This document shows, piece by piece, positions 34,468 through 43,198 of a stretch of 43,198 bases of DNA. Location: NCBI RefSeq assembly GCF_026000295.1, contig NZ_AP026771.1, positions 1 to 43,198 of the forward strand, written 5' to 3'. The DNA comes from Helicobacter suis HS1. Its GTDB lineage: Bacteria > Campylobacterota > Campylobacteria > Campylobacterales > Helicobacteraceae. The notes under the pieces were generated by a model. That model had not been told where the DNA came from and ran no database searches. It worked only from the letters and a program-made list of their open reading frames with translations. Numbering within the stretch: position 1 is the first letter of the stretch; each line of letters starts with the position of its first letter. Made by a program: the position numbers and the translations under genes.

Positions 34468-36392
34468 ATGCATACAATCAAAAGAAGTCTTGCTAAATCA
34501 TTGCGTTTTTTCATGGATCTTGAAGAAGAACCGCTATTTGATTACGTCAAGGTGCACCAAAGAAAAACGCCAAAGTCTAAAAAAACTTACATAGAATTCT
34601 TCCACCAAGCCATTGTTGATTACACCAAAAATTTAATAACTTCTACTACTAGGTCTAAAAGAAAACAAGTTGTGATCAAAAACATAGCTAATATGACTAC
34701 CGGGCATTTACAAAGAGCTCTGGATTATTTGCTCAAAAAATCTGAGGATCAGACAGTGGTAGACGAATTTTTTGCCACAGTGAAAGCAGAGGAAGTTTTA
34801 GAGCAATGGAGAGAGGACTTTAGATCTTCAAAGAGCAGAGCTAAGAATGTTGCGATGCATTTGGTTTTCTCTATTGATGAGCCCATTAACAAGAGAAACT
34901 TACAAATTTTAGAATCCTCCGTTTATCAAACACTTATTGACAGTCTAGGCTACAACTATGCTTTTATTCTTAAAGTCCATAGCCATCAGAACAAACCCCA
35001 TGTTCATGTACTTCTTAACAAGACACACAAATTCACAGGTAAGAAGTTACGCTTTACTTCTAAAACAGATTGCAAAGAATTTTTCCATTCCATGCGTGAG
35101 GATTTTAAAAACCATCTCTTCATTAACTCTAATGCAGAACTGGAATATTCCAATACGCCTAACATTGAAAAGCACTTAAGAAGTATTGAGAAGGAATTAG
35201 AAGAGATTCAAAAGATGGCCAGCAACAACAATACCAAGCTCTGCTCAAGCAGCAAGCTAAGATATGTGTAAATTTAGATAGAAACATTGTTGCCATGCAA
35301 AAACAAAAACAAGCTCTGCTCAAGCAGCAAGCTAAGATGCAGCAAGAATTTGAAAAAGAGGACCCCAAGTTTTTTCACTTCATTAAACACCTTAAACCTG
35401 AACATGTCAAACGCAATATCAAAGGTAGTCAACGGGCGATTAAAATTGTTTCTGCAAAAATACAATTTGCTAACAAAGTACAACACAAATATCTTAAACA
35501 GCAAAAGGAATTGTTGCAAAGAGAAAATAGATTTTTGAAAAATGCATTCAAGATTGATAAGCTTGATCAACAAATCCATCTCTTGGGCAAGGATTTAGAT
35601 CAATTCCTAGACCATGAAAACAATTTCACAAAGTGGATAGCAGGATATAGCCTTCTTTCACAAAAACGCCAACTCTTAGCCTCCCTAAAATCCATGAGCT
35701 CTGGCTATGGATCAAATAGACTGGCTAAGAATTTAGAAATGCTACAAAGAGAGATCAGAAATGATCAAGCACACTTCAAAGACGACATCTTTGCTCTCAA
35801 TAGATTTTTAGATTTCCAATCCCTCTCTGGCCTTAAAAAAGCCAGCGTGTTTTTCTTGAACAAGCGGATCAATAGATGCCAGAGTATCTCAAAAATTGTA
35901 GAAAATGAATTAAAACACACAACAGCACAACAAGATGGATGGCCTGCCCTGCAAGCACTGCTTGATCAAAGAAGAGTAGAAGCCTTAGACCTAATAGAAA
36001 AGAGAAAATTCTTTCTTAAGAAACGCTTCATAGAGCTCCAGCAAAACTACAATCATCTTAAAAGCGAATACAACCAAGCTCTATTTGATCCAAATAAATC
36101 AAAAGAAAGCCAAGCGCTCTTCAAACAGCTTAATAGAATCACAAGGAATTTGGCTTTCATGGCTAAGGAGATTAAGCTAGCACAGCATATCAAACAAACA
36201 CAGGGCAAAGAGCAGACAAAAGAGAAACAGCACAAGGTGCTTCAGGAGAGCCAAGAGAAAGAGCTTCCAAACACCACTAAAACTAACAACAAACTATCTA
36301 GCATCAGTGCTAACAAACAACACACAAAAACTTCAAATCACAGAAGAAAAGATGGCGGCTCAGGATATACCCGCGCTCTAGAAGGCTTCTAG
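34468..36392 (+). pseudogene. MOBP-type relaxase (VirD2-like), split by a 29-bp copy
   Basis: The relaxase domain is N-terminal: NVAMHLVFSIDEPINKRN, then ILKVHSHQNKPHVHVLLNKTH with the metal-binding histidine cluster. The C-terminal two thirds are a long basic coiled coil that would carry the secretion signal. The written frame stops at 35271 because of an extra 29-bp copy (35235-35263, of 35310-35338). Deleting it gives SNNNT-CVNLDRNIVAMQKQ and a single 631-residue frame. The ATG at 34468 is used rather than the TTG at 34462. It nicks oriT just upstream, stays attached to the strand and is exported through VirD4/VirB. Confidence 0.8.
35235..35263. repeat. Displaced copy of 35310-35338 (offset 75)
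   Basis: 29 identical bases. Deletion restores the relaxase frame. Confidence 0.9.
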
Positions 36393-36406
36393 AGCTTAAG
36401 TTTTTC
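36375..36406. terminator. Bidirectional terminator between relaxase and recombinase
   Basis: GCTCTAGAAG-G-CTTCTAGAGC is a perfect inverted repeat overlapping the relaxase stop and followed by TTAAGTTTTTC. It lies between two converging genes, where a terminator serving the plus-strand relaxase transcript is expected. Confidence 0.55.
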
Positions 36407-36450
36407 TTATATAGAAATAGTTAGCCTTTAGTGTAGGACATTCCACACAT

Positions 36451-37374
36451 TTATTTACTCCATAAATCCGCCACAATCTTTCCATAGTCGCTATTGGTAT
36501 GGATGTAGATCTTTGTGGTTTCTATACTGGAGTGTCCTAGAACATGCTGTGTGAGCACAAGGTCCTTAGTTTCTCCATAGATATAGCTCCCAAAACTATG
36601 CCTTAACATGTGTAAACCCGCACTTTTGAAATTGTCGGTAAATCCTAAAGACACCAACATCTTATTAATAAAACGCTGGGATACTATAGATTTAAACAAG
36701 ATTCCAGATCTGTCATTTTGCTTAGTCTTAGATTGAAGCCATTCCAAAAGATATGGTTCGATCAATTGTCTCTTAATCGTTACTAACCTCTCCTTATTAC
36801 CCTTCCTCAATCCACTATAGGCCACAATCAGAACAATCAATCTATCCCGTTTCTCTAAATCACTCTTACATTGCATATTCTTTAGATATTCAATACAAGC
36901 AAATAATCTCTCTTTGAATAAAAATTTAGGTAAATGCGCGTGGTTTCCTAGAGAAATTTTTAGACTAAAATTAAAATGAAATCCTTTTTTACTATCTAAA
37001 TACCTAAAAAATATCCCCAAATTTACCTTAAAAACACAGATAGATGATGGTCTGTATGTCAAGCTCATGGTGTATAAAAAATCTATTATGTGAGATTCTT
37101 TTAAAAACCTAAGGTGTTTAATATCAATTTTTGTCCTTTCAAAATATCTGAATAAGTGGATCAAAACCGCTACATTGTGCATAGACTTACAACCTAGTCG
37201 TACTAGCTTACTCTTAATTGCATTCAGTTCTTCAATGGTCTTGGCATCTAAAATTTGTGCCTGCATAGCTTGGTAAGTTTTTGTGTCTTTTACCCAATGT
37301 TTAGAATAAGATTTAGATTTAAAATCTATAAAATCCTTAATTTCAATAAATAACTCTCGTATAAATGTGCTCAT
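36451..37374 (-). CDS. Tyrosine recombinase (Xer family)
   Basis: 307 residues. The N-terminal SAM-like core-binding domain is followed by the catalytic domain with LIVLIVAYSGLRKGNKERL (first Arg), HMLRHSFGSYIYGE (His-x-x-Arg), VLGHSSIETTKIYIH (His and nucleophilic Tyr). It resembles the Xer recombinases of Helicobacter, including those on tfs elements. On a plasmid with its own rep and par it probably resolves multimers, though element integration cannot be excluded. No core site could be identified. Confidence 0.85.
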   Translation of the reverse strand: MSTFIRELFIEIKDFIDFKSKSYSKHWVKDTKTYQAMQAQILDAKTIEELNAIKSKLVRLGCKSMHNVAVLIHLFRYFERTKIDIKHLRFLKESHIIDFLYTMSLTYRPSSICVFKVNLGIFFRYLDSKKGFHFNFSLKISLGNHAHLPKFLFKERLFACIEYLKNMQCKSDLEKRDRLIVLIVAYSGLRKGNKERLVTIKRQLIEPYLLEWLQSKTKQNDRSGILFKSIVSQRFINKMLVSLGFTDNFKSAGLHMLRHSFGSYIYGETKDLVLTQHVLGHSSIETTKIYIHTNSDYGKIVADLWSK

Positions 37375-37404
37375 TTGTTGCTCCTAAACTAACCTGTGTC
37401 GAGT

Positions 37405-40400
37405 TTAACACATTTCAATAGTATTACTGCCCTCTTGTCTTTCTCTACTTTTCTTTAAAGGGCGCGGTGTTTTTGTGTTTCGCTCCAAAACCCGTCTCCC
37501 CTCCTCAATGCAGCGCTTAGTCTCCTTGAGATGTTGTTTCATGATGCCTCCATGCATAAAAAGAACATTGTAGGTTTCAAAAAGTTTAGGCTCTGCAATC
37601 TCAAACATCAATTTGGCTAATTTTTCTGTTTTAGCTTGGGTGAGGGAATTTTGTTCATAGCCCAATAAAAGATTGTCCCGCTCTTGTTTGTAGATTTCTT
37701 GGCGCTGTTCTGCCTGCTCTAAGATTTGTGTTATTTTGTTGCGCTCTGCATCAGAACAATTATGCAGAGCAGCGTGCCAGCTCGCATTGTCAGAATGTTC
37801 TGGTCTAAAGGTGCTAATGTAGGTGGGGTCTTCTTTAGTGCGCTCTATTTCTGCCAAGATGGCTTCATGATCAGACTTGAGACCTTTTAAATAGCGTCCT
37901 CGTGGGTAGCTTTGCTCAATTCTTTTCTCATCATAATGCATGTCTGCAAACCTCACATGCTCTTTGAAGGCTTGTTCATGCTTACTTGCTTCTTGTCCAA
38001 GCCGAAACCCCATAGAACTACATTGACGCCAAAGCTCCCAATATGCCTCTTGGTGATTGAATGCCTTTTGCATCCACGTCTCATAAAGTGGCTACATTGA
38101 CGCCAAAGCTCCCAATATGCCTCTTGGTGATTGAATGCCTTTTGCATCCACGTCTCATAAAGTGGCTCTTCTCTCTTTAATTCAGCTCTCAAGCGCGCCT
38201 CTTCTTCTAGCAAAAAGGCATTCATAGTTTTAATTTCCTCTAAATAATTTTCTTGTATGGTGTTGTCTGCTCTGTTTGCCCTAGATGCGCTGGGATGTTG
38301 GGCTGCTTCTTGCTGCATCCTTGTTTCTAACTTCTCTTTACTGGCTAGAGTGTCCTCTTTCTCTGACTTCTCTGGGGTATTGTCTTGTATAGTATTGTCT
38401 TGTGTATCCTGTTGCATTGCTTTACTAGCAAATTGTTCAGACTTAGCCACAAACCCACTTTTATAATTTCTATCTGCACTGCATTTAGCAATCTCTTTTA
38501 AAAGTTCTTGGTGATCCTCTTTAAGGGCTTGCAGATAGGTTAACTTAGGGTATTCTGCTGTCTTGTCTAGCAATGCCTCCAAGCTTTCAATCTCTTGTTG
38601 TGCCTTTTCTTGGTGTTCTTGCTCTCTGAGCATTTCTTTGTCTAGTCTCTCTAGGGCATTATCACACTTGCGCAAGAAGCCTTTAAAGTCTATGTCTGCA
38701 AAACTCCCTGCATCTAGCAAGTCTTGTTTGTCTTTGCTGTAGCTTAGATTGTCTGGTTGGATATAGCAATTAGAATCATCAGGGTGGCAAATGTAAAACT
38801 CCAGCTTGTTGTGATAGCGCATCGCTTTAAAACATAAGCCCCTATAGTTCATCACATCTATCTCTGTACCTTCATTTTCTAGGGCATTTTGCACACAAGC
38901 TTTAAAAATTGCCTCCATACGCTCTAAACTCTGTTTGCTTGACTTATCAGATTTAGAGAGATGAAAAACCTGTGGCTGGCCTGCCTCATCATAAAGCCCA
39001 ATGCTTACAGATTCTTTCTTGGGCTCTCTAAGCTCTAAAAGAGTGTTTAGAATACCTATACGCTCCTGTGTATACTGCAATGTGCTTTTGTTTCTTTGCA
39101 AACTCTCTTGTTTGAAGTGCTGTTCTTTTAAAAAAGCCTTGTAGAGATTCTCCTCTTTTCTAAGAGTTTGTCTTAATTGCACCTCTTGGACTATCAAGGG
39201 ATTGCCTGTGGCTAAGGCTTTCATCTGCCCAGCATCCGCACTCCCCATTGTGATGTCCTCTAATTCTCTTAAGCCTAGTTTGTGGGCATTTCTAAATTGC
39301 TCTAAACTTTTGCTTTTAGTCTCAATAATCTGCCACATACGGCTATCATAGGTTTGTTCTGTGGCGTATCTAAAGAGTTTGATAGTGAAGTGTTCTGGGT
39401 CTCTTTCAAAGAGCACATTGCCCTGTCTAATCAAGCGCCCCTCCATTTGTAAGAGCTCATCAGGTCTCCAAGGACAATCCAAAAAATGCCCTGCTACTAA
39501 GCGTTCTTGTACATTTGTGCCCACTCCCATCTTAGCAGGACTACCCAGCAACACCCGCACTTCTCCAGCATTGACTTTTCTAAAAAGTTCTTGCTTTTGT
39601 GCCTCAGTCTTGGCATCGTGGATAAAGGCGATTTCACTTTGAGGGATGCCCAGTTTGACCAGTTTTCTTAACACATCGCTATAGACATCAAAGGAAGCAC
39701 TCTTAGCTACTTCTGTATCTAAATCTAGGGCTTTTGCCTGTTGTTCTGCTAATGCACTCTCTAATTCCTGCTGGCTAGGGGTGATGGCTTGCCCCTGCTC
39801 ATTGTATTCTGTTAGACTCTCTAAAAATTCTTGCACGCTATCTGGGGTATTCTCTTGAGTATTCTCTTGGGTGCTCTGCTCTAATTGCACCCTTTGGCTA
39901 TGCACTTTAGGGGTGGACAAGCTAATAAAGACTAACTGCGTGCCCTTGTCCTTATCCCACTCTTTATATTGCTCATAGATTTGCACAGCCATCGCTGCAC
40001 TCTTAGAGTATGCATCTTGCACTTTTGCATTTGGATCAATCAAACGATAATCTAGGGCTGCTTTTCTAGCATCTGTGGTGCAAGCTAGGATATTGTCCTC
40101 TCCTATCTCTGGCTTTTTGCCCTTGCACTTCTCCATGCGATCTACAATGCTGCCTTCATTGAATTTGCCACTCTCATCCTGCACCCCAATAAAGCGCGCC
40201 ACCTCCTCACTTCTTGGCACAACAATATTGATAGGCTTGCCCCCCTCTATGGGTGGCACAAAGTGGGGATTAAACTTTTGGATGTCTATATTGCTAATGA
40301 CATCGGCAAAACTCCTATAGAGTGTGTTCAACTCTTGCACATTATTAAACTTAGAAAAACGGCTCACCACCTTGTAATTCTGTGCGCTGGTGTCTAGTTC

Positions 40401-43198
40401 TAAATCTGCTTGGATTTGTCCAAAGGTCTGTGCCCAGTCATCAAAGGTATCTATGCCCTTGTCTTTGAGAACCTCTGGCTGTAAGTATCTTTGTAGATGG
40501 TAGAGCTCTGCAATGCTATTAGCAATGGGTGTGCCAGTTAAAAACATGATCTTAGCCCCTCTGTTATGCAGGTATTGGGTCTTGACAAAGAGATCGGTGG
40601 CGCGTTTAGAGCCTTGTTTGTTGCCCAGTCCTGCCACACCCTGCATATTAGTGCTAAAGCCTAGATTCTTAAAGAGATGGGCTTCATCTACAATCAGATT
40701 GTCAATGCCCATCTGGCTAATGTCTATGTGGCTTTTGTTTTCTGCCAACAACTTAGAATACCTCACCCCTATGTGCTTGATAGCCTGCTCTTCAGCGCGC
40801 ACACTCATCACAGCAGATTTATCTAACAACCCGTCCCTGACCAGTTTTCGCAAATATTCATTGCCATCGCGCAATGCCTGCTCCTCCTCAGCCCACATAT
40901 CCGTAATAGTCTGTTCAGGATTAGCCAAAAACTCCAACTGGCTATGGGCAATGATGACTGCATCATATGCATTGTTGGCAATCTGGTTATAGAGTTGCTC
41001 GCGTTGCTTAGGGCTAAAGTCCTCACTCTCCACCACTAAGACATTGGCATTGGGGTAGGCTCTATAAAACTCTTGTGCCCACTGCTTGGTTAAATGATTG
41101 GGCACAGCAATCAAGCTCTTATTGACTAGACCCATACGCTTTTGCTCCATACAACTCGCAATGGCTACTAAAGTCTTGCCTGCGCCCACTTGGTGATCTA
41201 AACAAACTACCCTTTCTTGGATGGCTCTAAAGATAGCATTCTTTTGGTGCGCTCTAAGTTCAATATTTTGATTAAAGCCCTCCAAGCGCACATGCGATCC
41301 ATCATAGCTTTTAAGCACATTAGTATTAAAGGTGTCATTATAGATTTGCTCTAAATGTGTGCGCCTATCATAGTCTGCATAAATCCACTCTTTAAAGGCT
41401 TCTTGGAGTTGTGTAGCTCTCTCTTGAGCTAGGGTGCTTTGTTCCTCATCTACGACCATAATGGGCTTGCCATTCTCATCTGTTTTATTGGGGTCGGGGT
41501 ATTTAATCTCAAGAGGGCTGTTGTTCAACACACACTCTAGTAAGCGCGCCCCACTCATTTTTATTCTGTCAGAATGGTTTTTGTCTCTAATGCCTAAGAA
41601 GTCTAATTCTTCTGTGTTATTTACATGAAAGCCTCTAGTTTTAGCCACACAGAGGCACTTTTCTACATACTCTTTATAAAAAACCCCCTCTTTGCCTGCT
41701 TGTCTGTAATGCTCTCTAACCTGCTCTAAGAGGAATTGCTCATAGTATGTAGGGGGAATCCAAGGCGTGCCTAAATGCAGAGCAATGTCTATAGCCTTGA
41801 TGTCTACAGGGATGATAGCCTCTAGGGCTTGGACATTTTCTATTAAGTCCTCTCTGCCTGCCTCTATGGCTTGTTTGGCTTCCTTGAGCTTTTGCTTGAC
41901 ATTCCCACTCAAATAATCACTGGCTAAGACATAGCTAGAGTTTTCTAAATGGCTCTTAAAAATCAATTTTTGCTCTAAAAGTTCCTCTAGTGTTTTCTCT
42001 ATACTTTGACTTACAAAATGCTCAGCAATAAAGGCTAAATCTAATCCCCCCGTTTGGCTCACACTCGCCATTAAAGCCTCTTTGGCATTGTTGATCGTGA
42101 ATGTTTTTTGAGGGGCTAGGGTGCGCTTGAAAAAAATGTCTGCTTTTTGAGCGCTGGGTTTTCTAAGAGATAAGCCTTGAGCCTGTGCTTGGGCTTTGTT
42201 AATGCCCTTATCAAAGTCTCTTTCTAAGCCCAAGACTCTAAAGCCATACAAGTCCCCTTTAAGGTCTTTGCGGTTTTTGTTTTCATTCAAATAGCCAAAG
42301 GTTTTCACAAACCCATCATAGAGAGCATTGAGCTTTTTTCTCTTGGTTTCTAACTCCCCATCGGTGCTTAAAGGGTTGAGCTCTGCTTGGATTAAGTCAT
42401 GGAGCGCATCTCTTAGAGGGATGAAAGCTTGGATGCGCTTTTTTTGCATTTTTGTTTTGATGGTGGGGACTTGTTCTAAGAGGTAAACTTTATCTAAGGT
42501 ATCCACATCCCAATCTGCAGCCTTGAATCTGTAAATCTCTCCTTCAAACTCTACATAATTGCCCGCTTTTGCGTTTGCACAGATTTGGGCATATTGGGCA
42601 AACTTGTGGTGTGAGCGATCTAAAATCACAAGCCCTTGAGGATACTCCGTCTTTCTATATCTGTAAATGTCCTTTGGCAAAGTAGAGATGAGAGAAGAGA
42701 TGGCTTGCTTTAAATCTAAAGAGGCTGGGGGGGTGTTGGTGAGCTCCATACCCTTGTTAGCCACGCGCGCCTGCAGATTCCCCAAGATGTGCTCAGGGTG
42801 GTTGATAAAATACTCATTGAGGCAAAAACCCAAGAGTTCTTTTTTATTCTTTTCAAAAAAAGCGTGTATTTGCTCCTTTTGTGCCTCATCCCAATCTGGG
42901 ACAACTAACTCTGGCGTGCTAGCAGCCTTGTTAATCCCTAAAAGTTTATCAATGTCCTTAGCTAGTCTAAGATGCTCGTGGGCAGTTGTGCCTTTGATCA
43001 ATTTTTTGTGAGCAGTGAGCACATCTAAATCTAGCTTTTCACCTACCCTGTAATAGGGGGCAGAGCGCATAAAATCTTGGTTGAGCTCTGTATCTTGTCC
43101 CTTTTTAAAGAATATGACATCTGTCGTAACTTCCGTGCCTGTGCCCTTGAACACATTACTAGGCAATCTAATCGCTCCTAAGAAGCTAGCTTGCTTGG
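37405..43198 (-). CDS. Giant conjugative methylase/helicase, helicase and C-terminal part
   Basis: The reading begins beyond base 43198. The first residues (FLGAIRLPSNVFKGTGTEV, TDVIFFKKG) are the region that follows the methylase motifs in this family. The SF2 helicase core follows: DHQVGAGKTLVAIA (Walker A), LIVDEAHLFKNLGF (DEAH box), MFLTGTPIANSIAELYHL, and the C-terminal helicase motif LLQMEGRLIRQGN. The tail is a long Glu/Gln-rich coiled coil with short N-T linkers (TQDNTIQDNT, TQENTQENT). A perfect 74-bp tandem duplication (38018-38165) shifts the frame. The uninterrupted reading stops at 37953, but the true C-terminus continues in the 222-codon frame ending at 37405 (MQKAFNHQEAYWELWRQCS is common to both). 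Similar proteins occur on tfs conjugative elements; transfer or establishment is the likely setting, and the biochemical role is unproven. Confidence 0.8.
38018..38165. repeat. Perfect 74-bp tandem duplication in methylase/helicase
   Basis: 38018-38091 repeats at 38092-38165. It shifts the frame and cuts off the last about 200 residues. Confidence 0.95.

Overview
The window looks like a complete or almost complete conjugative plasmid (about 43 kb) from a gastric Helicobacter. It is AT-rich with densely packed genes. It carries a VirB/VirD4 type IV secretion system with an embedded topoisomerase gene, a very large methylase/helicase like the one on Helicobacter tfs-type conjugative elements, IS605/IS608-type transposon ends with TATAAT-type promoters, and a Rep_3-type replication gene beside iterons. 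The last gene (minus strand, running off base 43198) reads in frame into base 1 and on to a start at 2670, so the molecule is probably circular and was cut inside this gene.

Layout. 1-2670 (minus) is the N-terminal third of the methylase/helicase, and 37405-43198 (minus) is its helicase and C-terminal part. 2811-12878 (plus) is a transfer operon: primase-like Toprim protein, VirD4, an unknown protein, a secreted Cys-rich protein, a VirB5/TrbJ-like protein, an exported unknown and VirB6. 23296-12893 (minus) is the second transfer operon: promoter, virB2, a virB3 remnant, virB4, topA, virB7, virB8, virB9, virB10, a small gene, virB11, mobC and a small gene. 23910-27429 (plus) is an AlwI-like restriction-modification system with two methylases. 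27474-28470 holds a MITE, hairpins and the 21-bp iteron origin. 28470-31650 is rep, a TATGGTAA repeat array, parA, a second MITE copy and a small basic partition partner. 31662-34280 holds hipA and an IS608-like tnpB element. 34385-36392 is oriT plus the relaxase, and 36451-37374 is a tyrosine recombinase.

The parts form one logic: iterons/Rep replicate the plasmid, ParA and its partner segregate it, Xer probably resolves multimers, and the relaxase/MobC nick at oriT. VirD4 and VirB2-VirB11 export the strand, primase and topoisomerase process it, and the R-M system and the ArdC-like methylase/helicase protect or establish it.

A major caution applies. The window carries 21 short displaced direct duplications. 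In nearly all of them an extra copy sits to the left of its source. The offset drifts from 331 bp near the left end to 295 bp at 26.5 kb, then is 79, 75 and 74 bp further right. Removing the extra copies restores reading frames in virD4, the relaxase, the restriction enzyme, methylase 2, the exported protein at 10.7-11.7 kb and the methylase/helicase. Many of the apparently broken genes are therefore probably assembly or polishing artefacts rather than true pseudogenes.
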